DNA of 64,000 nucleotides from Alphaproteobacteria bacterium MarineAlpha11_Bin1 (lineage in GTDB: Bacteria; Pseudomonadota; Alphaproteobacteria; MPNO01; UBA830): contig PTJZ01000003.1 in NCBI GenBank assembly GCA_002937455.1, positions 62,001 to 126,000 on the forward strand, written 5' to 3'. This document shows positions 54,082 to 64,000 of this stretch, piece by piece. Under the pieces are notes generated by a model. That model was not told the DNA's origin and made no database searches. It worked only from the letters and a program-made list of their open reading frames with translations. Each line of letters starts with the position of its first letter. Position 1 is the first letter of the stretch. The position numbers and the translations under genes are program-made.

Positions 54082-55914
54082 ATGCATCTGAGAAATTGGC
54101 AACAAAATTTCATCGACGAGTTTCCGGAGGTGATTAAGAAGTATCGAAGGTTTATTGTCAAAGCGCCAACTGGGGCGGGTAAGACAGTTCTCGCCAGTGA
54201 AATCATCGACCGCTTTTATAAAGGCAAAAAAATTATCGTTCTGTGCCATCGACTGGTTCTTCTGGAGCAGCTGTACAGAGCCCTTAGCGATAAACATGTT
54301 GTCCGCAAGCTAGAGGTATCGGATGTGGGCGATGCTTTTGAAGAATACGATATTCTACTCTCGACAAGTCTTCGAGCGAGAGAGGTATTGAGTGACGCGA
54401 TTGCCAAGGCCGATGTTATCATTGTTGATGAAGCTCATCGAGTTTCACCCAATGGAAAAGGATACAAACGTATACTTGATGACTTTGAGGAGCGAGGTAA
54501 AGAAAATGCGCCGTTGATCGGTCTAACGGCCTCACCCGAGCGTCGAACGGGTGACCAGCGTGATCAACTTAATCTAGCATTCGATGCAATAATAGATTGC
54601 GCAAATATCGAGGATTTGATCGATGAGGGCGTTCTCGTAAAGCCCATATACCGCCCACATTTTGTTCACGATCTAAACCTAGATAGTATTGATATAAGCT
54701 CAGGTGATTTTCCGATTGAGAAATTGTCGAATGCGATCATCAGGTCATCGATGATTGATTATGCAATCTGGAGCTATAAGGAAGAGCGTTTAAAACTCAA
54801 AGTCACCGCTATATCTGCTTGGTTTTGCGCCGATATCAGTGTTGCAGAAGCAACATTATGTGCGATCGAACAATGCGGTTTTAGTGCAGCCATCGTCACG
54901 GCCAAGACACCGATAAAGGAAAGAATGAAATTGCTAGGCCTTCATGAAGCTGGGGAGATTGAGGCAATCGTTTCAGTCGGAGTGCTCGCTGAGGGTTGGG
55001 ACAATCCAAATTGTAACATAATTGTTCATCTCCGGCCGACGCTGTCCAAGGTGTTGTGGGGCCAATCTGTCGGGCGCGGTTTACGGTCGGCGCCAGGAAA
55101 GGATAGGTGTGTGGTCATAGATGTGAGTTCCAATTGGAGTACGTTTGGCCCAGTGGAGAAGCTGGAGTGGAGCCTATGGAGTCATCGAAAATCATATATG
55201 CAGTTCATGAACCGATTCAACTGGATCGGCCAACAACAGGATGGCGAAGACAGCGGTGATATCTATTTGTTATGTAAGAATGAATTAGCCAATGAAACAC
55301 GGTGTTCACATATTTATAAAAAAGGTTCTTATGAAGATGATACTTGCCCTGTGTGCGGTACCTATGCCGCTGTAGATATCTATAAAGAGCAAAAGCTGGA
55401 CAAAACCCTTAATGAAAACGGGCTGCACCGGCTATTTTTCGAACGCGTACCTGAAATTTATGAAGACATGGACATGTCAGTCTGGAGTAACCTTGGGGAC
55501 ATGGCATGGAGAACAGCAACACTCGAAGACCAAATGTTCCTTGCCTTCTGCAAATCTTTCGTAGAGGTCTCCGGTGAGCCTACTAAATCCGAATCTGACT
55601 ACTGGGATGCAGCGCTTGCCGCCGAGGCACGAATACGCGCGTATCTGGTTGAGAATGATATTCAGATCGTAAAGCAAGAAGACTTTGACCTTTCCGTAAT
55701 TGCTGACGGTTTCTTGGCTGGAAGAAAGATCCATACGCTACAGGCACATTATGGAGTTTCCGTATGCGGCTCGACATTCAATGCAAACACCAGAGAACAA
55801 AACGAACGTAAGTATCAAAAAGCTCTGAAGATTTCTGAGCGGCTCGCGATGATGGGGTGTTCTTCTAAGGATAATCTTCCTTACTTCAAAGCGTCAGAGT
55901 ACGTAAAAAACTAA
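54082..55914 (+). CDS. RadD-like DEAD/DEAH-box helicase
   Basis: 610 aa superfamily 2 helicase of the RadD (YejH) kind, which takes part in double-strand break repair. Walker A APTGAGKT (28-35), DEAH (116-119), LTASPERRTGD motif III region and the C-terminal QSVGRGLRSAPGK motif VI are visible. A zinc-ribbon-like set lies later (TRCSHIYKK, then DDTCPVCG). The C-terminal 150 residues are family-specific. It is a single gene with its own promoter region. Confidence 0.87.
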   Translation: MHLRNWQQNFIDEFPEVIKKYRRFIVKAPTGAGKTVLASEIIDRFYKGKKIIVLCHRLVLLEQLYRALSDKHVVRKLEVSDVGDAFEEYDILLSTSLRAREVLSDAIAKADVIIVDEAHRVSPNGKGYKRILDDFEERGKENAPLIGLTASPERRTGDQRDQLNLAFDAIIDCANIEDLIDEGVLVKPIYRPHFVHDLNLDSIDISSGDFPIEKLSNAIIRSSMIDYAIWSYKEERLKLKVTAISAWFCADISVAEATLCAIEQCGFSAAIVTAKTPIKERMKLLGLHEAGEIEAIVSVGVLAEGWDNPNCNIIVHLRPTLSKVLWGQSVGRGLRSAPGKDRCVVIDVSSNWSTFGPVEKLEWSLWSHRKSYMQFMNRFNWIGQQQDGEDSGDIYLLCKNELANETRCSHIYKKGSYEDDTCPVCGTYAAVDIYKEQKLDKTLNENGLHRLFFERVPEIYEDMDMSVWSNLGDMAWRTATLEDQMFLAFCKSFVEVSGEPTKSESDYWDAALAAEARIRAYLVENDIQIVKQEDFDLSVIADGFLAGRKIHTLQAHYGVSVCGSTFNANTREQNERKYQKALKISERLAMMGCSSKDNLPYFKASEYVKN

Positions 55915-56191
55915 AATCACAAAAAGATTTGTTGTAATAATAAAAGCTGGATCCCGTACGATGCCGTTACGACAGAACTTTAAATTAAAAATTTATTTAA
56001 TTTATAGAAGCGCCTGTTCCAAGTGATAAGTCTCAGCGTAATACAACGGGGGGAACGGTTAAACGTAGTCTAGTCTCGTTGAATATTGGTTTGTTATCCG
56101 ATTGTTATCTCTATTTTTTAATCTAGAGAATTAGTTTGTGCCATGAAAAATATGTCGCAAAACAGCGGCTAAATGTTCAATCTTTAGACCT

Positions 56192-56632
56192 CTAATTTCC
56201 AACTGTTCTAAGCACAAAGTATGATTCAATACGCGTTACGCCGGGCAATTTAGACAATTGTTCCCGATGGACCCTCTCATAATCCGATATGTCTGCTGAG
56301 CCAACGCGAAGCATATAATCATCCCGACCCGAGATCATATCGCAGCCAAGAATGTTTGCACTACCACTGACTGCATTTTCGAAGGCTGCAAGGGCTTCAT
56401 CATCATGGTGCTGGAGACCGATATGGACGATCACTGTTAACCCGATACCGAGCGCCTTTGGATCGACCCTCGCAAGGTAGCCTTTGATCACCCCGGTACG
56501 CTCAAGTGTACGAACCCGGCGAAGGCAGGCTGAAGGCGAAAGACCGACTAGATCCGCGAGCGCCGTATTAGACATCCGCGCATCCTTCTGGAGAAAGGTA
56601 ACGATTTTGTGATCTAATGGATCGAGATTCAT
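56192..56632 (-). CDS. Lrp/AsnC family transcriptional regulator
   Basis: About 146 aa. The N-terminal HTH reads MSNTALADLVGLSPSACLRRVRTLE, followed by the RAM/AsnC effector domain (VHIGLQHHDDEALAAFENAV and GRDDYMLRV). ATG at 56632 is chosen; a GTG two codons upstream is possible. It is divergent from metH with about 110 bases between them, so it probably responds to an amino acid and may regulate metH and itself. Confidence 0.92.
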   Translation of the reverse strand: MNLDPLDHKIVTFLQKDARMSNTALADLVGLSPSACLRRVRTLERTGVIKGYLARVDPKALGIGLTVIVHIGLQHHDDEALAAFENAVSGSANILGCDMISGRDDYMLRVGSADISDYERVHREQLSKLPGVTRIESYFVLRTVGN

Positions 56633-56664
56633 AAACACAATTATATATCAAAAAAAACAAAAAA

Positions 56665-56682
56665 TACGAAAATTTTTGCGTA
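56665..56682. promoter_or_regulatory. Candidate Lrp operator between lrp-type gene and metH
   Basis: TACGAAAATTTTTGCGTA is a dyad with TACG / CGTA ends and an A/T centre, like the loose Lrp-family consensus. It lies within the 113-base gap between the divergent genes. Confidence 0.4.
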
Positions 56683-56745
56683 ATAGATAGAGTTTCATAT
56701 CCTTTTTGATCAGTAATTTCAGTAAAGGCCGACTAAAATTGTTAG

Positions 56746-59700
56746 ATGAATGAAATAGATGTCATCCCTACTTTCACCTCTGCTCCGTCATCGTTGAACC
56801 GACCCGCCGGCGCGCTAGATAACCCGGAATTCGAGCTACGCGCGGCGATGAATGATCGCATTCTCATCTTGGATGGCGCCATTGGAACCACCATTCAAAG
56901 TCTCGAACTGCCTGAGTCCGCCTATAAAGGCACGCCGCCCGCAATCCATAACTGTTCCAACCACGGCAACCATGATGTGTTGAATATTACTAGACCTGAT
57001 GAGATTCGGCGGATCCATGACGCGTATCTGGCGGCCGGTGCTGACATCATTTCTACGAATACATTTAATGCCAACCGCATATCCCAAGCAGATTATGAAA
57101 TGCAGAATGAGGTATACAGGATCAATTGGGAAGGCGCGAAAATCGCCCGAGCATCGGCAGACGCGGTTCAAGAATCCAATCCAGACCGTAAGGTATTTGT
57201 CGCGGGCATAATGGGACCGACCAACATGACTGCCTCCATCTCCAGTGACGTAAATGATCCGAGCCATCGGTCAGTTTCGTTTGATGAACTGCGAGATGTA
57301 TACAAAGAGGCCGCATTAGGTCTTCTCCAAGGTGGTGTCGATCTTTTAATGGTGGAGACGGTCTTTGACACGCTGAACGCCAAAGCAGCTCTTTTTGGCT
57401 GCGAGGAACTGTTTGATGAGCTCAATTTTAAGGTTCCGATGATGATATCTGGGACAATTACTGATGCTTCAGGACGGACCCTGTCGGGCCAGACCCCAGA
57501 GGCGTTCTGGACCTCGGTTCGCCATGCCAAACCACTGATCGCCGGACTGAATTGTGCACTGGGGTCGGAACAGCTTCGTCCCCATCTTCAGGAATTTTCA
57601 AGAGCATGCGAGGGATATGTCAGCGTACACCCCAATGCCGGCCTTCCGGACGAGTTCGGCCTCTATACCGAAGGCCCCGAGGAAATGGCAGCTCATCTTC
57701 TAGAGTTTGCCCAAAGCGGTTTCGTCAACGTTATCGGCGGCTGCTGTGGCACCACGCCCGAGCATATAGCAGCAATAGCCGAGGTTGCTAAGGACGTACC
57801 ACCCCGTCCAATACCAGAAGTAGAACTTTCTACACGCCTTAGTGGTCTGGAAAGATTCGAGTTCAACGAGGTTACCGGTTTCGTCAACGTCGGCGAACGA
57901 ACAAATGTTGCGGGATCGGCAAAGTTTAAACGTCTGGTAATTGCGGGTGAATATGAGAAAGCGATAGATGTGGCCCGACAGCAAATCGACAACGGTGCTC
58001 AAATAATCGATGTCAATATGGATGAGGCACTCTTGGACGGCGTGGCAGCTATGGAGCGTTTTCTAAAATTAGTAGCGACAGAGCCGGATATCGCCCGCGT
58101 GCCCGTGATGATCGACTCCTCAGATTGGAACATAATCGAAGCCGGGTTGAAATGTATTCAGGGCAAAGGAGTAATCAACTCGATCAGTCTCAAGGAGGGT
58201 GAGCCTACGTTTTTAAGCCACTCGGCTAAAGCTCTTAGATATGGTGCAGCCGTAATTGTTATGGCCTTTGATGAAAATGGACAAGCGGATAGTTATGCCC
58301 GCATGGTTGAGATATGTCAGCGTTCCTATCGATTGCTGACTGATCGTATCGGTTTTCCGCCAGAAGATATCATCTTCGATGCTAACATCTTCCCTGTAGC
58401 TACCGGTATTTCAGAACACAATCACTTCGCCAAGGACTTTATTTCTGCCATAACCGAAATCAAAACGACCTGCCCTGGGTCCTTAACCAGTGGCGGAGTG
58501 AGTAACGTTTCATTTTCTTTTCGCGGTAATGACCCAATGCGGGAGGCCATGCATTCGGTATTCCTATACCATGCCATCAAAGCCGGCCTAGACATGGGTA
58601 TCGTCAATGCGGGTCAGCTGACAGTGTATAAAGATCTGGATGGCGAGGTTCGAGATCGGATTGAGGATGTGATCTTCAATCGGCGTGATGACGCGACCGA
58701 TCATCTTCTTAAGATTGCGGGTAATATGTCTGGCTCTGTAAAGGACGCTGGGCCAGACCTGTCTTGGAGAGAAGACACTGTGGAAAAACGGCTTGCTCAT
58801 GCCTTGGTCCATGGTCTGGGCGAGTTTGTAATAGAGGATACGGAAGAGGCACGTATGGCGGCAGGGCGCCCTATTGAGGTGATTGAAGGGCCGCTAATGG
58901 CTGGTATGAATATTGTTGGGGATCTATTCGGATCAGGCCAAATGTTCCTGCCACAAGTGGTTAAGAGCGCTCGGGTGATGAAGCAAGCGGTAGCCCATCT
59001 TAACCCATTTATCGAGGCAGAGAAGACGGAGGCTTCCGATGGGAGTGCCGGCAAGGTTTTACTAGCCACAGTAAAAGGAGACGTGCACGATATAGGTAAG
59101 AACATTGTTGGCGTGATCCTTCAGTGTAATAACTACGAAGTGATTGATCTGGGGGTTATGGTACCCGCAGACGTGATAATAGAATCCGCAAGGGTCGAAA
59201 ACGTCGATATGATCGGCCTCTCAGGCCTGATCACCCCGTCACTCCGGGAAATGACTCATATTGCTCATGAGATGGAACGCGCCGGCCTTACGCTGCCGCT
59301 CCTAATCGGGGGCGCAACTACGTCAAGAGTGCATACCGCTGTCCGTATCGCACCAGCCTATCAAACTGGGCCAACGGTCTATGTCCCCGATGCATCCCGT
59401 TCCGTGGATGTGGTGGGGCAATTGACCAGCGCAGAGCGAAGGGGTGACTTTATCAACGACCTCGCCGCCAATTATGAAACAATTCGGATCGAGAGGGAGC
59501 AACGCGAGGATGACACTCGCCTTCATACAATCGCGGTTGCTCGCAACCATAGTCTAAAGGCTGATTGGAGCCTGGTCGCGCCCAAACCCCCAAACCTGAA
59601 TGAATTGAAGGTGTTCGGAGAATATCGAATTGACGATCTAATTGGGCGAATAGATTGGACCCCGTTTTTTCGGAGTTGGGAGCTTGCCGGCAATCATCCT

Positions 59701-60507
59701 GCGATTTTGGAGGATCCGAAAGTCGGAAAAGCGGCTCGCGATTTATATGAGGATGGCACTGAGATGCTAGCACAGATTGCGAAAGAGAAGTGGCTGAACG
59801 CGCGGGCAGTGATTGGTTTCTTTCCTGCAAATTCTGTGGGTGACGATATTGAAGTTTATACAAACGACGACCGAAAAACCGTCCGCATGACCTTCAATTT
59901 TTTACGCCAGCAGATGATGAAAAGCAAACAGGGAACTAATCTTTGTCTCGCCGATTTCGTTGCCCCTAAAGATACTGGTATTCCGGATTATATTGGCGCA
60001 TTTTCAGTTACCACGGGTTTCGGTGTTAATGAGCGCGCCATTGCTTTTAAGGATGCGGGCGATGACTACAGTGAAATCATGCTTAAGGCCCTCGCTGACC
60101 GGTTGGCGGAGGCATTTGCAGAGCATTTACACGAACGAGTCCGAAAAGAATTTTGGGGGTATGCGCCAGATGAGGATCTTGGGAGCCAAGAAATAATAAA
60201 CGAAAAGTATCAGGGCATCCGCCCCGCACCCGGATATCCTGCTTGTCCGGATCATAGCGAGAAGACTAAGTTGTTCGAGCTTTTAGATGCCCCCGTTAAC
60301 GCCGGTATCAAACTTACAGAAAGTTTTGCAATGACACCTGCTGCGTCGGTCAGCGGCTTTTATTTTGCTCATCCATCATCTAGTTATTTTGGCATTGGTC
60401 GTATAGGCAGAGACCAGGTCGAGGACTATGCTGACCGAAAGGGCGTGAACACAAATGAGGCAGAGGTTTGGCTCTCACCAAACCTAAACTACGCACCTAA
60501 AACATAG
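56746..60507 (+). CDS. metH: Cobalamin-dependent methionine synthase MetH
   Basis: 1253 aa full-length enzyme transferring a methyl group from 5-methyl-THF to homocysteine. Four modules are present: homocysteine/zinc barrel with C270, C333 and C334 (GLNCALG and [10 protein letters not shown]); pterin barrel (about 365-640; [13 protein letters not shown]); B12 domain with H781 in GDVHDIGKN as lower axial ligand; and the C-terminal SAM activation domain ([12 protein letters not shown]). No B12 or SAM riboswitch is visible upstream. It shows that the organism uses corrinoids, relevant to the Fe-S reductase-like genes. Confidence 0.97.
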   Translation: MNEIDVIPTFTSAPSSLNRPAGALDNPEFELRAAMNDRILILDGAIGTTIQSLELPESAYKGTPPAIHNCSNHGNHDVLNITRPDEIRRIHDAYLAAGADIISTNTFNANRISQADYEMQNEVYRINWEGAKIARASADAVQESNPDRKVFVAGIMGPTNMTASISSDVNDPSHRSVSFDELRDVYKEAALGLLQGGVDLLMVETVFDTLNAKAALFGCEELFDELNFKVPMMISGTITDASGRTLSGQTPEAFWTSVRHAKPLIAGLNCALGSEQLRPHLQEFSRACEGYVSVHPNAGLPDEFGLYTEGPEEMAAHLLEFAQSGFVNVIGGCCGTTPEHIAAIAEVAKDVPPRPIPEVELSTRLSGLERFEFNEVTGFVNVGERTNVAGSAKFKRLVIAGEYEKAIDVARQQIDNGAQIIDVNMDEALLDGVAAMERFLKLVATEPDIARVPVMIDSSDWNIIEAGLKCIQGKGVINSISLKEGEPTFLSHSAKALRYGAAVIVMAFDENGQADSYARMVEICQRSYRLLTDRIGFPPEDIIFDANIFPVATGISEHNHFAKDFISAITEIKTTCPGSLTSGGVSNVSFSFRGNDPMREAMHSVFLYHAIKAGLDMGIVNAGQLTVYKDLDGEVRDRIEDVIFNRRDDATDHLLKIAGNMSGSVKDAGPDLSWREDTVEKRLAHALVHGLGEFVIEDTEEARMAAGRPIEVIEGPLMAGMNIVGDLFGSGQMFLPQVVKSARVMKQAVAHLNPFIEAEKTEASDGSAGKVLLATVKGDVHDIGKNIVGVILQCNNYEVIDLGVMVPADVIIESARVENVDMIGLSGLITPSLREMTHIAHEMERAGLTLPLLIGGATTSRVHTAVRIAPAYQTGPTVYVPDASRSVDVVGQLTSAERRGDFINDLAANYETIRIEREQREDDTRLHTIAVARNHSLKADWSLVAPKPPNLNELKVFGEYRIDDLIGRIDWTPFFRSWELAGNHPAILEDPKVGKAARDLYEDGTEMLAQIAKEKWLNARAVIGFFPANSVGDDIEVYTNDDRKTVRMTFNFLRQQMMKSKQGTNLCLADFVAPKDTGIPDYIGAFSVTTGFGVNERAIAFKDAGDDYSEIMLKALADRLAEAFAEHLHERVRKEFWGYAPDEDLGSQEIINEKYQGIRPAPGYPACPDHSEKTKLFELLDAPVNAGIKLTESFAMTPAASVSGFYFAHPSSSYFGIGRIGRDQVEDYADRKGVNTNEAEVWLSPNLNYAPKT

Positions 60508-60540
60508 ATGGTTTTTATGAACGGATCGGTTTAATCAATG

Positions 60541-62121
60541 TTAAACTAAGGAATATAGTTTCTCGTCAACCGGGTTCTTCAAGAGGTAGTCTGAAGCCGT
60601 TATAGCGGCTTTAGAGCCCTCGCCCATAGACATTATAATTTGTTTGTAAGGCACAGTAGTTACATCTCCACATGCATAAATGCCTTCGATAGAGGTGTTG
60701 CAGAGTTCATCGACTACTATCTCTCCATATTCGTTGAGGTCCACCAACCCATCAACGATTTTACTATTAGGGACTAGTCCAATCTGAACGAAGATGCCTG
60801 AGACTTGGCATTCTATTAGTTCCTTAGTGTCTCGCTCTTCATATTTCAGTCCGACAACCTTTCCTCGCTCGGACAAAATGTTGTTCGTTTGAGCGTTTGT
60901 TACAATATTTATGTTGGGTCTTTTTTCTAACTGGTCCAGCAATATTTGATCTGCTTTTAAAGTCGGCAAATACTCAAACAAGGTTACTGTCTTGGCAATA
61001 CCCGCCAAATCAAGAGCGGCTTCGACACCCGAATTCCCTCCTCCGATGACAGCAACATCCTTACCCTTGTAAAAGGGACCGTCACAATGTGGGCAATATG
61101 CAACCCCGTTACCAATATTTTCTTGCTCGCCAGGTATGCCGAGCTTTTTCCAATTAGCCCCAGTTGCAATAATTATCGTGCGGGATCTTATGATCTCACC
61201 AGAGGAAAGGATGACGTTTTTTAATATCCCGGGTTCCACACGCTCGACGCCAACGTGCTCTTTCAACGTTATGGCGTAATCAGACATATGCTGCTTTAAG
61301 GCATCAGTGAGTTCTGAACCAGTCGTACTGGGAACAGAAATAAAATTTTCAATTCCTAGAGTTTCTCTTAGCTGTCCCCCAACATTCTTTGTTACGACCG
61401 CTACCTTAAAACCCTTCCTAGCTGCATAAATAGTAGAGCTAATTCCAGCAGGCCCGCCGCCTACCACAACAACATCCTGAATAGGAATTGAACTGGAGGA
61501 CCCCGGTTCACGGCTCGTCCCGAACTCACCTATTTTTTCAATCAGAGCAGAGACTTCTACCCTACCGTTTGCGAATAATTCCCCATTTAAATAGACGCTT
61601 GGGACCCCCTGTATATCGCGTTCGTCGATGATATCTTGAAATAAGCCACCATCAATCATCTCACTCGTTATATTGTCATTTAAAATGGCAAACTGGTTAA
61701 GTGCTTGAACAACCTCAGGGCAATTATGACACGTCAGGCTCACAAAGGTTTCAAATGAGAGAGGCTCCTGGATGTTGGTAATGATCTTCTTAAGATTTTC
61801 CTCCAGTTTTATTTCGACACCCCCACTTTGAAGGATTGCGAGAATAAAAGTGTTAAATTCATGACCAGTGGGTATCCCCGAAAAGTAGATTCCGGTCGGT
61901 TTACCGCCCACCTCTATTGCAAAGGTAAGAGGACTCCGCAGTTTTTCGGCAAATTCCCTCTCATGGAACTCAATCAACCTAGTTGTGTTTGCAACAGACT
62001 TTATGAATTCAATGAGTTCAGCCCGTTTTTCATGATTACCGCTATTCAGTACAATAGAAACGGGCCTACTCATTCCATCCGCATAACCGGCGATGGTCTT
62101 CTTTATTTCATCGGTTAGCAA
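60541..62121 (-). CDS. ahpF: Alkyl hydroperoxide reductase subunit F
   Basis: 526 aa flavoprotein that passes electrons from NAD(P)H to AhpC. The N-terminal double thioredoxin-like domain has C131 and C134 (CHNC); the thioredoxin reductase-like part has the FAD loop GGGPAG (221-226), the redox pair C343 and C346 (YCPHCDG) and GGGNSG. The start is a TTG at 62121 after two intergenic hairpins. Confidence 0.95.
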   Translation of the reverse strand: MLTDEIKKTIAGYADGMSRPVSIVLNSGNHEKRAELIEFIKSVANTTRLIEFHEREFAEKLRSPLTFAIEVGGKPTGIYFSGIPTGHEFNTFILAILQSGGVEIKLEENLKKIITNIQEPLSFETFVSLTCHNCPEVVQALNQFAILNDNITSEMIDGGLFQDIIDERDIQGVPSVYLNGELFANGRVEVSALIEKIGEFGTSREPGSSSSIPIQDVVVVGGGPAGISSTIYAARKGFKVAVVTKNVGGQLRETLGIENFISVPSTTGSELTDALKQHMSDYAITLKEHVGVERVEPGILKNVILSSGEIIRSRTIIIATGANWKKLGIPGEQENIGNGVAYCPHCDGPFYKGKDVAVIGGGNSGVEAALDLAGIAKTVTLFEYLPTLKADQILLDQLEKRPNINIVTNAQTNNILSERGKVVGLKYEERDTKELIECQVSGIFVQIGLVPNSKIVDGLVDLNEYGEIVVDELCNTSIEGIYACGDVTTVPYKQIIMSMGEGSKAAITASDYLLKNPVDEKLYSLV

Positions 62122-62143
62122 TAGAGCGCTAATCCCTAGAAGG

Positions 62144-62186
62144 TCCCAAAATTGGGATGTTGAAGATCATTTTAATTATCTTCAAC
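62144..62186 (-). promoter_or_regulatory. Two hairpins between ahpC and ahpF
   Basis: In the minus direction GTTGAAGAT with ATCTTCAAC (arms 62186-62178 and 62167-62159; 9 bp, AT-rich) starts at the ahpC stop codon, then TCCCAA-TT-TTGGGA (62157-62144; 6 bp) follows. They may protect the ahpC message 3' end. Confidence 0.65.
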
Positions 62187-62755
62187 TAAATTTTTCCAAC
62201 GAGATCTAGTGATGGTGCGAGTGTCTCTTCACCTTCTTCCCATTTTGCCGGACAAACTTCATCGGGATGTTGCCTGACGTATTGAGCGGCCTTTACTTTC
62301 CGCACCAAACTAGAGGCATCTCTCCCAACACCCTCGCAGCTAATCTCCATAAATTTAATCATTCCATCTGGATCAACCACGAATGTGCCACGCTCGGAGC
62401 GGCCTTCATTCTCGCGTAGGACATTGAAGCTTCTAGAAATGTTAAATGTGTTGTCGCTGATCATTTTAAATTTGATCTTTCCCACAGCAGTGGAAGAACC
62501 ATGCCATGCCTTATGGCAAAAATGACTATCTGTAGAAATTGCGTAGACATCGACCCCCATCGCTTGGAAATCATCATGGTGATTTGCCAAATCCTCCAAC
62601 TCAGTCGGACATACGTAGGTGAAATCCGCCGGGTAAAAGAAGAATACATTCCATTTGCCGATCATTTCTGAACTGTCAACAGTCACGAAGTCACTATTGC
62701 CAGGCTCAAAGGCTGTTGCTTGGAATGGCTGTATTTCGGTGTCAATTAGTAACAT
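62186..62755 (-). CDS. ahpC: Alkyl hydroperoxide reductase subunit C (peroxiredoxin)
   Basis: 189 aa typical 2-Cys peroxiredoxin. The peroxidatic C49 lies in FTYVCPTELEDL and the resolving C168 in HPDEVCPAKWEEG. It detoxifies peroxides with AhpF, whose gene follows 64 bases downstream. Probably induced by peroxide; the upstream region holds repeats described separately but no clear OxyR site. Confidence 0.96.
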   Translation of the reverse strand: MLLIDTEIQPFQATAFEPGNSDFVTVDSSEMIGKWNVFFFYPADFTYVCPTELEDLANHHDDFQAMGVDVYAISTDSHFCHKAWHGSSTAVGKIKFKMISDNTFNISRSFNVLRENEGRSERGTFVVDPDGMIKFMEISCEGVGRDASSLVRKVKAAQYVRQHPDEVCPAKWEEGEETLAPSLDLVGKI

Positions 62756-63070
62756 ACTGTGAGGTATCCTTCAGAATTAAGAGTTAGGAAACTGGGGTCG
62801 ACCAGACAATGGGCCGACCGGACAATACAATGATACTGTTTCTTAATATCATTCTAAAGTAGGTTTTTTTTATATATCTAATTTTTTTTCAGAGTTGGGT
62901 TGAGAGATTTACCTAATATATAGATCTAATAAATTATGATTATTTAGTCCTCAGCGTTCATGACCCTATATTGAAATATATGACAATCCACCGCTCTAGC
63001 GGAGACCTGCTTCAAGTTTATGGGCGCTCTGGGAATAGCCTGCAATTTTGAGCTCACGAAGGATATTACG
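62756..63070. other. Divergent intergenic region of ahpC and the cyclase gene
   Basis: 315 bases with no gene. A 13-base near-direct repeat (62799-62811 and 62815-62827, 16-base period) and an inverted repeat AATGATA/TATCATT lie on the ahpC side. The middle is T-rich (62863-62890). The cyclase start has GAAGGA about 8 bases upstream. Confidence 0.6.
62799..62853 (-). promoter_or_regulatory. Repeat elements in the ahpC upstream region
   Basis: CGACCAGACAATG (62799-62811) recurs as CGACCGGACAATA (62815-62827), and AATGATA (62829-62835) is mirrored by TATCATT (62847-62853) with 11 bases between. They are candidates for promoter or regulator binding; the protein is not identified. Confidence 0.4.
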
Positions 63071-64000
63071 ATGAGTTTTCTAAAAGACCGATTTCATGGG
63101 GTGATCAAGAAGCAGGGATTGAAAGCGGGGTTAATCCCGGTTGCAGATTTGAATGGTGAAAATGACCGTCTTAACGAAATCAAACGGCTTGATCTTGAGG
63201 AAAAGGACCTTAGTAATGATAGGCATCTAAATAATGTAACCGAGCTTGCGTGCTACCTCACCGAGAAGCCCCAATCGACGATCAATCTTCTTACGGACAA
63301 AAGCCAACTCTCAAAAAATAATCACGGATTTTCAATTCCCGAGCAAATTTTGGTACGAGAAATTCCGAGAGATATTAGTCTTTGCCAATATGTCCTTAAA
63401 CACCCACGTGAACAATTAGTGATCGAGAACGTGCGGGAGAACAATAAAACACAGAACTTCCATAAAATGGCTTTTGCACCGGATATACAATTTTATGCCG
63501 GTACACCGATTGTCACTAGTAAAGGCTTTACAGTTGGCACGTTGTGTGTGACGGATTCGAAACCGGGTAGACTCCCCCACAATATGCGTGAGGGTTTGCG
63601 ACTACTATCTGATCAAGTTAGTAATATTTTGGAATTTGGTGCGCTTAAACCACAATTCGACAATTTGGAGAACGACAAGAAAGTTTCTTTAAAAGCAGAT
63701 GCTTCCTTTTATTCTTCCGCATCAATTTTGTTTACCGATTTTGTCGGGTTTACACATATATCGGAAGATATTGACCCAGGAGAACTTATTGAAAGCCTGG
63801 ACGAATTCTTTTCAACCTTTGACCAAATCGCGACAAAACATGATCTAAGTAAAGTCAAAACCATTGGTGACTCTTATATGGCGACTGGGGGAATACCAGA
63901 TGGCCGTCAGGGCCATGCAAAAAAAGCATGTATGGCTGCTCTGGACATCACACGTGCCGTATCTGGTTTGAATGTTAAACGAGAAGTTTTGGGGCAGGCT
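63071..64000 (+). CDS. GAF-domain class III adenylate cyclase (cut by window end)
   Basis: First 310 codons only. A GAF domain spans about residues 50-195 (SLCQYVLKHPREQLVIENV, FYAGTPIVTSKGFTVGTLCV). The cyclase domain starts near 215 with SILFTDFVGFTHIS; the first metal Asp is in FTDF and the second in KTIGDSYMATGG, where the Lys points to ATP as substrate. No signal peptide or helix is seen, so it is cytosolic. The 3' part lies outside the window. Confidence 0.88.
   Translation, partial: MSFLKDRFHGVIKKQGLKAGLIPVADLNGENDRLNEIKRLDLEEKDLSNDRHLNNVTELACYLTEKPQSTINLLTDKSQLSKNNHGFSIPEQILVREIPRDISLCQYVLKHPREQLVIENVRENNKTQNFHKMAFAPDIQFYAGTPIVTSKGFTVGTLCVTDSKPGRLPHNMREGLRLLSDQVSNILEFGALKPQFDNLENDKKVSLKADASFYSSASILFTDFVGFTHISEDIDPGELIESLDEFFSTFDQIATKHDLSKVKTIGDSYMATGGIPDGRQGHAKKACMAALDITRAVSGLNVKREVLGQA

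Noticed and set aside
56639..56745. SAM or cobalamin riboswitch before metH
   Set aside because: The leader is about 110 bases, very AT-rich and has no conserved riboswitch core such as the B12 box.
1..64000. tRNA, rRNA, CRISPR arrays, insertion sequences, phage genes
   Set aside because: Gaps were read on both strands; no cloverleaf ending in a CCA-type acceptor, repeat-spacer array, transposase or integrase was recognised.

Overview
The window looks like a chromosomal segment of a free-living, probably marine, alphaproteobacterium. The support is a recG / sdhE-mfd neighbourhood, a RibA with a decayed RibB-like N-terminal half, a TRAP transporter, a glycine-betaine ABC importer, ergothioneine EgtD, cobalamin-dependent MetH, and moderate GC with frequent TTG/GTG starts. 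Species cannot be named from the sequence alone. No rRNA, tRNA, CRISPR array, transposase or phage gene was seen.

Layout. 0.1-12.2 kb is mostly housekeeping: an AhpD-like protein, EgtD, a DsbA-family protein, a membrane adenylate cyclase carrying a ferredoxin domain, a TPR protein, DUF502, RecG, SdhE, Mfd and a MaoC hydratase. 12.2-30 kb is a catabolic/accessory stretch: an SBP-fold protein without signal peptide, two MFS transporters, two acyl/aryl-CoA ligases, two enoyl-CoA hydratases, an aspartate-dehydrogenase-like enzyme, a GhrA-type reductase, a PaaA/PaaC-like di-iron protein with a divergent LysR regulator, GlcG/HbpS, and a tandem pair of QueG/reductive-dehalogenase-like Fe-S proteins. 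It also holds two gene relics, an internally deleted MFS copy and a BmpA-type ABC permease fragment. A third Fe-S relative, closest to reductive dehalogenases, sits at 53 kb.

32.0-41.5 kb (minus strand) is the most striking region: eight tightly packed genes that look like one operon. In transcription order they encode a secreted coiled-coil protein, a lipoprotein-like protein, a TPR membrane protein, a large protein with FHA-like, five PEGA-like and SUMF1-like domains, a small secreted protein, a MotA/TolQ/ExbB-type proton channel, and two von Willebrand A proteins. The single N-terminal helix of each vWA protein carries an ExbD/MotB-like Asp. I infer a proton-motive-force-driven envelope machine of unknown function in which vWA domains replace the usual periplasmic domain of ExbD/TolR/MotB.

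41.7-64 kb holds a secreted alpha/beta hydrolase, the betaine ABC operon, a SnoaL-like protein, a polytopic GT-C-like membrane protein, a DctPQM TRAP operon, a PKHD hydroxylase, a RadD-like helicase, a divergent lrp/metH pair, ahpC-ahpF, and the 5' part of a GAF-adenylate cyclase cut by the window end. Strong intergenic hairpins lie after both transporter binding-protein genes and after ahpC, suggesting that first-gene expression is kept above that of downstream genes.
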